From contig JBFMEX010000053.1 of the NCBI GenBank assembly GCA_040752215.1, forward strand, positions 112,177 to 176,176: a stretch of DNA of 64,000 nt, read 5' to 3'. This DNA comes from JBFMEX01 sp040752215. Its GTDB lineage: Bacteria > Pseudomonadota > Alphaproteobacteria > Rhizobiales > Hyphomicrobiaceae. The translations under genes were made by a program, and so were the position numbers. Shown here piece after piece: positions 36,149 through 43,917 of this stretch (positions are counted from its first letter, which is position 1; every line of letters begins with the position of its first letter). A model generated the notes under the pieces. That model did not search any database and was not told the origin of the DNA. It saw only the letters and a program-made list of their open reading frames with translations.

Positions 36149-36739
36149 TCACGCGATACGGGCCATTTCCGCGAATGTGAAGCGCGGGCTGCGCGGGAAC
36201 AGACCTTTCGGATCGCCATAGCCGAGGTTGCAGAGGAAATTGGACCTGACCGTCGTGCCCGGAAAGAATGCGGCGTCGACGCCGGCATGATCGAAACCCG
36301 ACATCGGCCCCACGTCGAGGCCGAGCGCACGGGCGGCGAGCATCAGGTAGGCTCCCTGCAGGGTCGCGTTGCGGAATGCGGTGTCGCGGATCTTCTGCTC
36401 CTGGCCCGCGAACCAGCTCCGCGCGTCCGCGTGGGGGAACAGCCGCGGCAGATGCTCGTAGAACGCCAGATCGTGACCGATGATCGCGCACACCGGCGCG
36501 GTCATCGTCTTCTCGACGTTGGCCGGGTCGAGGTGCGGCTTCAGCATCGCCTTGGCGGCCGCCGATTTCACGAGCACGATCCGTGCCGGCGAGCAGTTGG
36601 CACTGGTCGGGCCCATCTTCAGAGTGTCGACGATGCGCTCGAGCAAGGCGTCCGGCACGTCCTTGTCGAGCCATGCGTTATGGCTCCTGGCGTCGAGGAA
36701 CAGCTGGGAGAGGGCCTCGTCTGAGAGCGGCGCGGTCAT
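36149..36739 (-). CDS. rutE: Nitroreductase family, malonic semialdehyde reductase (RutE-like)
   Basis: RutE reduces malonic semialdehyde to 3-hydroxypropionate, clearing a toxic product of pyrimidine ring degradation. The 196-aa flavoprotein shows the RutE-specific blocks ARSHNAWLDKDV, KMGPTSANCSPARIV, LFPHADARSWFAGQE and GLDVGPMSGFDHAGVD. The rest of the rut operon is absent, so a more general aldehyde or quinone reductase role is possible. Start ATG at 36739. Confidence 0.88.
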   Translation of the reverse strand: MTAPLSDEALSQLFLDARSHNAWLDKDVPDALLERIVDTLKMGPTSANCSPARIVLVKSAAAKAMLKPHLDPANVEKTMTAPVCAIIGHDLAFYEHLPRLFPHADARSWFAGQEQKIRDTAFRNATLQGAYLMLAARALGLDVGPMSGFDHAGVDAAFFPGTTVRSNFLCNLGYGDPKGLFPRSPRFTFAEMARIA

Positions 36740-36789
36740 CGTGATCTCCGTTCGGGGTGGGCGCGGCGTGCGCCACGGGAGGCCGCGCG

Positions 36790-36820
36790 GCAAAAGAAAG
36801 CCCCGCGGGCGTGCGGGGCT
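36790..36820 (-). terminator. Intrinsic terminator after nfu
   Basis: On the minus strand AGCCCCGC, a 6-nt loop and GCGGGGCT (arms 36813-36820 and 36799-36806) are followed by TTCTTTTG. This rho-independent terminator lies about 22 nt after the nfu stop codon and separates nfu from the reductase gene. Confidence 0.75.
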
Positions 36821-36842
36821 CTCGGATCGGCATGAGCCGCGC

Positions 36843-37394
36843 TCAGACGGCCTGGACCTCGTGCACCTCGGGGCAGAAGTGCTTCAGCAGGTTCTCGATG
36901 CCATGGCGCAGAGTGGCCGTCGAGCTCGGGCAGCCCGAGCAAGCGCCGCGCATGTGCAGATAGACGACGCCATCGCGGAAGCCGGAGAATGTGATGTCGC
37001 CGCCGTCTTGTGCGACCGCCGGGCGCACCCGCGTCTCGAGCAGGTCCTTGATCGTCGCCACGACCTCCGCGTCGGCCGGATCGTAGTTGCCGGCCTCGGC
37101 ATCGTTGGCGCCGCTGTCGGCGGCCTCGTGGCCCGACAGGTAATGCTCCATGATGGCGCCGAGGATCATCGGCTTCAGGTGCTGCCACTCGCCGTCGCCC
37201 TTGGTGACGGAGATGAAATCGGAGCCGAGGAACACCCCGGCCACTCCGTCGATGTCGAACAGACGGGTGGCGAGCGAAGAGGAGCCGGCGTCGGCCTTCG
37301 CGCGGAAGTCGGCTGTACCGCTCCTCAGCACCTGGCGGCCGGGAATGAACTTCAGCGTTGCCGGATTGGGCGTCGCTTCCGTCTGAATGAACAT
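36843..37394 (-). CDS. nfu: NifU family Fe-S scaffold/carrier protein (Nfu)
   Basis: Nfu proteins carry Fe-S clusters to target enzymes. The 183-aa product has an N-terminal Nfu_N domain (MFIQTEATPNPATLKFIPG to about residue 90) and a C-terminal NifU domain with the cluster-binding CxxC in GACSGCPSS. This two-domain form is typical of alphaproteobacteria and mitochondria. The ATG at 37394 was chosen for the conserved beginning. A 17-nt ICE-like palindrome lies 83 nt upstream, suggesting iron/haem control by Irr. It is followed by its own terminator. Confidence 0.95.
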   Translation of the reverse strand: MFIQTEATPNPATLKFIPGRQVLRSGTADFRAKADAGSSSLATRLFDIDGVAGVFLGSDFISVTKGDGEWQHLKPMILGAIMEHYLSGHEAADSGANDAEAGNYDPADAEVVATIKDLLETRVRPAVAQDGGDITFSGFRDGVVYLHMRGACSGCPSSTATLRHGIENLLKHFCPEVHEVQAV

Positions 37395-37476
37395 GCCTCT
37401 CAGCCTCCGTCGTGTGGGTTCGCAAGGTGTTGGACGCTGGCTCGCGGCCGAAATCGGCAGGCGGGCCGCGCCAAGA

Positions 37477-37493
37477 TTTAGAATTCTTCTAAC
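37477..37493 (-). promoter_or_regulatory. Irr-type ICE box upstream of nfu
   Basis: On the plus strand TTTAGAA-TTC-TTCTAAC is a near-perfect inverted repeat matching 13 of 14 arm positions of the iron control element (TTTAGAA-N3-TTCTAAA) bound by the rhizobial regulator Irr. It is 83-99 nt before the nfu ATG and overlaps a weak promoter-like TTGCCG-N16-TAGAAG. It lies in a 340-nt gap (37395-37733) between nfu and the stress-protein gene, in which I see no gene. Confidence 0.6.
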
Positions 37494-37733
37494 AGATAGG
37501 GAAGTGCCGGCAAAATGTCGAGTCGTAGACTCTGGTTTCGCCCGTCGCAACGCCCTGGTGCCCCAGTTCGGCAGCTCACCGCCACCGAGTCGGACCCGGG
37601 GGCGCGACCCTTGGAAACAAGAAGGGGCACTAGAATCATAACCTTGCTGGCGTGATTCAGGTCGAGAGATTCGTTCTTGAGCGCGCTGCGGGAGGATACG
37701 AATGTCTCGATCATCGCACGAGCCCGGCAGCCC

Positions 37734-38234
37734 TCACGCCAGCGCCTTGATCTCGTCGAGGGTCAGCGTGCCTGGAACCACGGTGATCGGCACCGGGAAG
37801 GTGCCGGCGGCGCTGCCCGAGGCCAGAGATGCGACGAGCGGCCCCGGCCCCTGCGAGGTGGCCGCGGCGCCGAGCACGAGGATGGCGATATCCTCGTCCT
37901 CGTCGATCAGCTTCAGGATCTCCTCCGCCTTGTTCCCGGAGCGGATCATCTCCTCGACCCCGACGGAGTCAAAGCCGGCGAGCGACAACTTGCGACGGAA
38001 TAGGCGGAACAGCGCCTTGGCCTTGTTGGTCTGCTCCTCGGTATGAACCTGGCCGACGCCCATCCAGTGCTGGAACTCCTGCGGCTCGATCACGTAAAGC
38101 ATCGCGATTCCGCCGGACGAGTGGCCGATGCGGCTCGCGGCATAGTAGAGCGCGGCCTCAACCTCCTGGCTGTCGTCGACGATCAGCAGGAACTTGCGCG
38201 AGTGACCGGCCTCGAAACTGCGGCGCTGCTTCAT
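37734..38234 (-). CDS. Universal stress protein domain protein
   Basis: The 166-aa protein has the Usp fold: RKFLLIVDDSQEVEAALYYA at the start, IAMLYVIEP in strand 2, and DIAILVLGAAATSQGPGPLV. The last is a degenerate form of the ATP-binding G-x2-G-x9-G(S/T) loop. The ATG at 38234 is preferred over the longer frame to 38273. It lies 96 nt downstream of trpS on the same strand. Nucleotide binding and role are unknown. Confidence 0.85.
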   Translation of the reverse strand: MKQRRSFEAGHSRKFLLIVDDSQEVEAALYYAASRIGHSSGGIAMLYVIEPQEFQHWMGVGQVHTEEQTNKAKALFRLFRRKLSLAGFDSVGVEEMIRSGNKAEEILKLIDEDEDIAILVLGAAATSQGPGPLVASLASGSAAGTFPVPITVVPGTLTLDEIKALA

Positions 38235-38330
38235 GATTCCGTTGTATCGCCCTGCTCGATTGTCGACACGCAATTGTCTCGCACACGGTCGCTGGCCGCA
38301 ACTGCGGCATAAGCACCGCCCACGATCGCC

Positions 38331-39368
38331 TCACGCCTGCACAAAGCCCACGACATCCTTCACCTCGCGCATGATGGGTGCGGCAATGGCGCGGGCCCGC
38401 GCCGCGCCGTCGGCGAGAATACGATCGATGGTCGCCGGATCGGCCATCAGCCGCCGGCTTTCCTCGGCAATCGGCGACAGGCGCGCCACGCACACCTCGG
38501 CCAGCATCTTCTTGAAGCGGGAGAACGGCGATCCGCCGTTCTCGGCAAGGGCTGCCGCCTTGGTCGTGCCGGCCAGCGCCGCGTAGATGCCGATGAGATT
38601 ATCGGCCTCGGGGCGACTCGCAAGGCCCGCCTCCTCCGATGGCAGCGGCTCGGGATCGGTCTTGGCCTTCTGCACCTTCCTGGCGATCGTGTCGGCATCA
38701 TCGGTGAGATTGATGCGCGAGAGGTCGGAGGGGTCCGACTTCGACATCTTCCTGGTACCGTCGCGCAGACTCATCACGCGCGTCGCCGGGCCGGTGATCA
38801 CCGGCTCAGGCTGCGGAAAGAACTGGCCGTCGGCATGGCCCGCCGCCACGATCTCGCTCTTGAAGTCGTTGTTGAACTTCTGCGCAATGTCGCGGGCGAG
38901 CTCCAAATGCTGCTTCTGGTCGTCGCCGACCGGCACGTGGGTCGCCCGGTAGGCGAGAATGTCGGCGGCCATCAGGTTGGGATAGGCGTAGAGGCCGACG
39001 GAGGCGTTCTCGCGGTCCTTGCCGGCCTTCTCCTTGAACTGCGTCATGCGATTGAGCCAGCCGAGGCGCGCCACGCAGTTGAAGATCCAGGCGAGCTCAG
39101 CGTGGGCGGCGACCTGCGACTGGTTGAACAGGATCGAGCGCTCGGGATCGAGGCCGGAGGCGATGTAGGCCGCGGTGACCTGGCGGATCGACTGCCTGAG
39201 CTCGGCCGGGTTCTGCCACACCGTGATCGCGTGCAGGTCGACGACGCAATAGATGCACTCGTGCGTCCGCTGCAGCTCGATCCACTGCAGCATCGCGCCC
39301 AAGTAGTTGCCGAGGTGCAGGCTGCCCGTCGGCTGCATGCCGGAGAAGACGCGCTCCTGGAATTTCAT
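38331..39368 (-). CDS. trpS: Tryptophanyl-tRNA synthetase
   Basis: TrpS charges tRNA-Trp. The 345-aa class I synthetase has the HIGH-like motif GSLHLGNYLG, the KMSKS motif in GTRKMSKSDPSD, and the conserved ADILAYRATHVPVGDDQKQHL-type core (in part YRATHVPVGDDQ). The ATG at 39368 gives MKFQERVFSGMQPTG. It follows murJ after 82 nt, an order seen in many alphaproteobacteria. Confidence 0.97.
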   Translation of the reverse strand: MKFQERVFSGMQPTGSLHLGNYLGAMLQWIELQRTHECIYCVVDLHAITVWQNPAELRQSIRQVTAAYIASGLDPERSILFNQSQVAAHAELAWIFNCVARLGWLNRMTQFKEKAGKDRENASVGLYAYPNLMAADILAYRATHVPVGDDQKQHLELARDIAQKFNNDFKSEIVAAGHADGQFFPQPEPVITGPATRVMSLRDGTRKMSKSDPSDLSRINLTDDADTIARKVQKAKTDPEPLPSEEAGLASRPEADNLIGIYAALAGTTKAAALAENGGSPFSRFKKMLAEVCVARLSPIAEESRRLMADPATIDRILADGAARARAIAAPIMREVKDVVGFVQA

Positions 39369-39450
39369 GGTTCGATCCTCGTTGCCGGCGCGGGTTATCG
39401 CGCGCGGCGCGCCGCTGTGCAAGCGGCGAGACCGGTCCGGCAGGCGCGGC

Positions 39451-41034
39451 TCATGGCCGGCGCCGGCGGAGGAAGCGGCCGAGCTGGTCGAGGCTCAGCA
39501 CTCCGGCGGCGAGAATGAGCACCGCGAATACCCCGGCACCGGCGCCGACCAGCAGGCCGAGCGCCATCACCCGCGTGGCAAGCGAGGCGCCTGACGCCAT
39601 GTAGGGTCCGAGCGGCAGCGTCAGTGCGGCCACCATCAGCCCCATGGCGAGGCTCGCGAGCGCTATCAGTGGCACGTTGCGGCGCAAGCGCGCGTCGACC
39701 TCGAACTGATCGAGCGTGACCAGCCGGCGCCACAGCAGCAGCGCGTTGACCCATCCGGCGAGCGACGTCGCCAGCGCGATGCCGACATGGGGCATCAGCC
39801 CCATCGCCTGCAGTGCGAAGAACAGCACAAGCGAGCCGGCGACGTTGACCGCCATGTTGACCGCGGCGTAGCGCATCGGCGTCCTGGTGTCCTCGCGGGC
39901 GAAGAAGCCGGGCTGGAATACCTTGATCAGCACGAATGCCGGCAGCCCGATTGCAAATGCGGCAAGCGCATACGCGGTGGCCGGCGTGTCGGCAGGAGTG
40001 AAAGCGCCGCGCTCGAACAGGACCGAGACGATCGGTCCGGCCGCGACGGCAAGCGCGATCGAGGCCGGGAGCGTCAGCAGCAGCGCGAACTCGAGGCTGC
40101 GGTTCTGGCTGTCTTTCGCCGCAGCATGATCGTTGTTGCGCAAATGGCGCGAGAGATCGGGCAGCAGCACGACGCCAACGGCGACGCCGACAATGCCGAG
40201 CGGAAGCTGGTAGAGCCGGTCGGCGTAGTAGAGGTAGGAGACGGCACCGGCCTGCAGCGAGGCGATGATCGTGCCGACGACGATGTTGATCTGGGTGATC
40301 CCGCCGGCGACGAGACCCGGAATGCCGAGCCGAACCAGCCGCCGCATGTCCTCGCCGGCGCGCGGGCGGACAAGGCCAACGGTCATGCCGGCCCGGCGCA
40401 CGGCGATCCACAGCATCGCCAGCTGGGCGAAGCCGGCGACAAAAACGCCGATCGCCAGCACGCGGCCCGCCTCGGGCCGGCGCGCATAGCCGAGCTGGAT
40501 GGCGAAGCCGATGGCGGCGATCAACACGACGTTCAAGAGGATCGGCGCTGCCGCGGCCGCCCAGAACCGGCGCATGGAGTTCAGCATCCCGGACAATAGG
40601 GCGACCAGCGACATGCAGGCGAGGTAGGGAAACGCGACTTGCGTCAGCTCGACGGCGAGCTCGTATTTCGCCCGATCCTCGAGAAAGCCCGGCGCCAGCA
40701 GCGCCATCAGCCACGGCATGGCGAGAATCGCGACGAGCGACAGCGGGATCAGCACGGCGAGCAGACCGGCAAGCGCCTCCTCGGCGAAGCCCTTGGCGGC
40801 CGCCTCGCCCTCGCCTTCGAGCCGCTTTGCGAACAGCGGCACGAACGCGGCATTGAACGCGCCTTCGGCAAACAGCCGCCGGAACAGATTGGGAAAGCGG
40901 AAGGCGACGAAGAATGCATCCGCGACCCAGCCGGAGCCGAGCGCAGCGGCGACCAGGATGTCGCGCACGAAGCCGAGCACCCGGCTCACCATGGTGAGGC
41001 CGCCGACGGTCGCGAATGCGCGATAGAGCTTCAT
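39451..41034 (-). CDS. murJ: Lipid II flippase MurJ
   Basis: MurJ flips the peptidoglycan precursor lipid II across the inner membrane. The 527-aa protein is built of about 14 hydrophobic segments and contains the family blocks VLGFVRDILVAAALG, NLFRRLFAEGAFNAAFVP and the later VLLPDLSRHL. Start and length are normal. It is 48 nt downstream of glnD, and the series mutS-glnD-murJ-trpS runs in one direction. Confidence 0.97.
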   Translation of the reverse strand: MKLYRAFATVGGLTMVSRVLGFVRDILVAAALGSGWVADAFFVAFRFPNLFRRLFAEGAFNAAFVPLFAKRLEGEGEAAAKGFAEEALAGLLAVLIPLSLVAILAMPWLMALLAPGFLEDRAKYELAVELTQVAFPYLACMSLVALLSGMLNSMRRFWAAAAAPILLNVVLIAAIGFAIQLGYARRPEAGRVLAIGVFVAGFAQLAMLWIAVRRAGMTVGLVRPRAGEDMRRLVRLGIPGLVAGGITQINIVVGTIIASLQAGAVSYLYYADRLYQLPLGIVGVAVGVVLLPDLSRHLRNNDHAAAKDSQNRSLEFALLLTLPASIALAVAAGPIVSVLFERGAFTPADTPATAYALAAFAIGLPAFVLIKVFQPGFFAREDTRTPMRYAAVNMAVNVAGSLVLFFALQAMGLMPHVGIALATSLAGWVNALLLWRRLVTLDQFEVDARLRRNVPLIALASLAMGLMVAALTLPLGPYMASGASLATRVMALGLLVGAGAGVFAVLILAAGVLSLDQLGRFLRRRRP

Positions 41035-41082
41035 CGGGCGGAAGCGGTAGCCGTGTTCGCGAGCGCCGGCAAGTGCGCCGGC

Positions 41083-43917
41083 TCAGGCGGGTGCCTTGGC
41101 ACCCTCCGGCGCCGTCGGCGGGGCGTCCCTCAGCACCGCCTCGAGGCGCGACCGGATCGTCTTCTGGCGAGCTTCCGAATCGATCTTCTTGCCGGTCAGG
41201 TCGGTGACGTAGAACACGTCGACGGCCTTCTCGCCGAAGGTCGTGATGTGGGCCGAGGAGATGTCGAGGTTGAGATCGGAGAGCGTGCTGGTCAGATCGT
41301 AGAGCAGCCCCGGCCGGTCGCGGCCTGCCACCTCGATCACCGTGAACGCGTCCGAGAGCGAGTTGTTGATCAGCACCTGCGGCTCGACGGCGAACGCCTC
41401 GATGCGCCGCTCAGGCGGGCGGCGCTTCTCGAGCAGCGCCCTGAGCCGCACCTCGCCCCTGAGCAGGCGATGGATGGTATCGGAGATGCGTCGCGCACGG
41501 CGCGCCTCGTCGTCGTCCGCCTCCAGCTCGCGCTGGAGCAGGAAGGTATCGAGCGCCAGCCCGTCGCGCGTCGTCGTGATGCTGGCACCGACGATGTTGG
41601 CACCGGAGGCCGCACAGGCGCCGGCGAACAGCGACAGCAGTCGGGCGTGGTTCGGCGCCAGCACGGTCAACTCGGTGATGGCGGCGAAGGCATCGGTCTT
41701 GAAGTCGGAGGCGAGCTTGTCGCCGGAATCGGCCGCGCGCCGCATCAGCGTGGCGTGGTCGAGGTGCTGGCGGGTTTCGTAGCGCAGCCAATAGTCGGGG
41801 TAGAAGCGCTCGACATGGACGTCGATCTCCTCGGGCTTCCAGTCTGTGAGCGACATTCTGAGCGCCGCCTTGGCCGCCTCGACGCGCTGATTGCGGCTGG
41901 CCTGGGTATGGCCGCCGGACAGCAGCGGCTCGGTCTCGTTGTAGAGCGCGCGCAGGAGCTGGCCCTTCCAGCCGTTCCAGGTACCGGGGCCGACGGCGCG
42001 GATATCGGCCACCGTCAGGATGACGAGCAGATTGAGCCGCTCCGGACTCTGCACGATTGCTGCGAAGTCGCGGATCGTGCGCGGGTCGGAGAGATCGCGG
42101 CTCTGCGCCATGTTGCTCATCGTCAAGTGACGCTCGACGAGCCAGGACACCGTCTCGGTCTCGGCCGCGGTGAGGCCGAACCGGGGGCCGAGCTCGCGCG
42201 CGATGCGGGCGCCGGCGATCGAATGGTTCTCGATGCGGCCCTTGGCGATGTCATGGAGGAAGGCCGCGACGTAGAGCACGCGCCGGTTGGCGATGGTCTT
42301 GACGAGCCTGGTCGTCAACGGGAGCTCGCCGGCACTCTTGCCGCCCTCGATCTCGGTCAATTGTCCGACGGTGCGGATCAGGTGCTCGTCCACCGTGAAG
42401 TGATGGTACATGTTGAACTGCATCATGCCGACGACGCGCTGGAAATCCGGCACGAAGCGGCCGAGCACGCCGGCCTCGTTCATGCGCCGCAGAGCCGCCT
42501 CGGGATTGGGCGAGCTCGTCAGCATGTCGATGAAGATGCGGTTGGCCTCGGGATCGGCACGCAGATTGTCGTCGATCAGCCTGAGCGAGCGACGGATCGA
42601 CCGCAGCGCCTCGGGGTGCAGGAACAGATCGGCGCTCGCCGCCTGGGCAAAGAATCGGATGATGTTGACCGGATCGCGCGCGAAAACCTGCGGGTCGGCG
42701 ACGTTCAGGCGGTCGTTGTCGATGCGGAAATCGGTCTTGGAGCGCACCTCGCGGCGCGTCCGCCAGGTGAGCGGCTTCAGCAGGCGTGCGATGCTCGGCG
42801 CGGTCTTCAGCTGCTGCATCTCCAGCGCCGAGCACAGGATGGTAGTGAGGTCGCCGACATCCTTGGCGATCAGGAAGTAGTGCTTCATGAAGCGCTCGAC
42901 GGCGCGCAGGCCGCCGTGGCTGCGGTAGCCCAGCCGCTCCGCCATCGCCTGCTGCACGTCGAACGACAGGCGCTCCTCGGCGCGACCGGTCATGAAGTGA
43001 AGGTTGCAGCGCACCGTCCACAGGAACTCCTCGCACTTGTGGAAGGTGGCGACCTCGGCCGAGGTGAAGATGCCGGCGTCGATGGTCGCCTGGCCGACCG
43101 GCTGACCGAACAGGTACATGGAGAGCCAGTGCAGCGTGTGCAGATCGCGCAGGCCGCCCTTGCCGTCCTTGATGTTCGGCTCGACGCGATATCGGCTCTC
43201 GCCGGCGCGGCGGTGGCGCTCGTCGCGCTCTGCCATCTTGGCGTCGATGAAATCGCGCGCGGAGCCGGCGACGACCTCGGCGCGGAAACGCTGCTCGAGC
43301 TCGGCGAACAGTTGCGCGTCGCCATGGATCAGCCACATGTCGAGCAACGCGGTGCGGATCGTCAGGTCCGCGTTGGAGAGCTTGATGCACTGGTCGACCG
43401 TGCGTGTCGCATGGCCGACCTTGAAGCCGAGATCCCACAGGATATAGAGCATGTACTCGGCGACGCTCTCACCCCACGGCGTCTGCTTGTAGGGGAGCAG
43501 GAACAGGAGATCGATGTCGGAGCCGGGCGCCAGCATCTCGCGGCCGTAGCCGCCGGTCGCCACAACCGCCATGCGCTCGGCGTCGGAGGGATTGGTCGCA
43601 CGGTAGACGTGCACCACCGTGTAGTCGTAGACGAGGCGGATCAGCTCGTCCTGAAACCGGGCGAGACCTTTGGCGCATCGGCGGCCGTTGCCGTCGGCCT
43701 CGAGCCCGAGGCGGGCCGCCTCACGTCCCGTTCGCACCAGCTCCTTCAGCCGCTCGACGACGGCACCGCGGGCTCGGGCGACGTCGCCAACCGCGGACTG
43801 GATCGCGGTCAGCTCGACGCGCACCGCCTGCGGATCGAAATAAGGCGCCTCGGTCGCAATCGGTCTGTCCATCGTACCTGCCGGTCGCCTGCCGCTCTCG
43901 CCCGCCTCGATCGTCAC
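41083..43917 (-). CDS. glnD: Bifunctional uridylyltransferase/uridylyl-removing enzyme GlnD
   Basis: GlnD senses glutamine and uridylylates or deuridylylates PII proteins. The 944-aa protein has the nucleotidyltransferase signature GGYGREMLAPGSDIDLLFLL, the PII-uridylyltransferase domain with NIKDGKGGLRDLHTL, an HD domain (VAAFLHDIAKGR), and two C-terminal ACT domains (about 720-800 and 835-915). The GTG at 43917 overlaps the mutS stop by four nucleotides. An ATG at 43872, preceded by CAGG, would give a protein 15 residues shorter and cannot be excluded. Confidence 0.96.
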   Translation of the reverse strand: MTIEAGESGRRPAGTMDRPIATEAPYFDPQAVRVELTAIQSAVGDVARARGAVVERLKELVRTGREAARLGLEADGNGRRCAKGLARFQDELIRLVYDYTVVHVYRATNPSDAERMAVVATGGYGREMLAPGSDIDLLFLLPYKQTPWGESVAEYMLYILWDLGFKVGHATRTVDQCIKLSNADLTIRTALLDMWLIHGDAQLFAELEQRFRAEVVAGSARDFIDAKMAERDERHRRAGESRYRVEPNIKDGKGGLRDLHTLHWLSMYLFGQPVGQATIDAGIFTSAEVATFHKCEEFLWTVRCNLHFMTGRAEERLSFDVQQAMAERLGYRSHGGLRAVERFMKHYFLIAKDVGDLTTILCSALEMQQLKTAPSIARLLKPLTWRTRREVRSKTDFRIDNDRLNVADPQVFARDPVNIIRFFAQAASADLFLHPEALRSIRRSLRLIDDNLRADPEANRIFIDMLTSSPNPEAALRRMNEAGVLGRFVPDFQRVVGMMQFNMYHHFTVDEHLIRTVGQLTEIEGGKSAGELPLTTRLVKTIANRRVLYVAAFLHDIAKGRIENHSIAGARIARELGPRFGLTAAETETVSWLVERHLTMSNMAQSRDLSDPRTIRDFAAIVQSPERLNLLVILTVADIRAVGPGTWNGWKGQLLRALYNETEPLLSGGHTQASRNQRVEAAKAALRMSLTDWKPEEIDVHVERFYPDYWLRYETRQHLDHATLMRRAADSGDKLASDFKTDAFAAITELTVLAPNHARLLSLFAGACAASGANIVGASITTTRDGLALDTFLLQRELEADDDEARRARRISDTIHRLLRGEVRLRALLEKRRPPERRIEAFAVEPQVLINNSLSDAFTVIEVAGRDRPGLLYDLTSTLSDLNLDISSAHITTFGEKAVDVFYVTDLTGKKIDSEARQKTIRSRLEAVLRDAPPTAPEGAKAPA

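Noticed and set aside
37478..37714. A 78-codon minus-strand open frame between nfu and the stress-protein gene
   Set aside because: No ribosome-binding site, no recognisable domain, and it overlaps the ICE box and promoter region.
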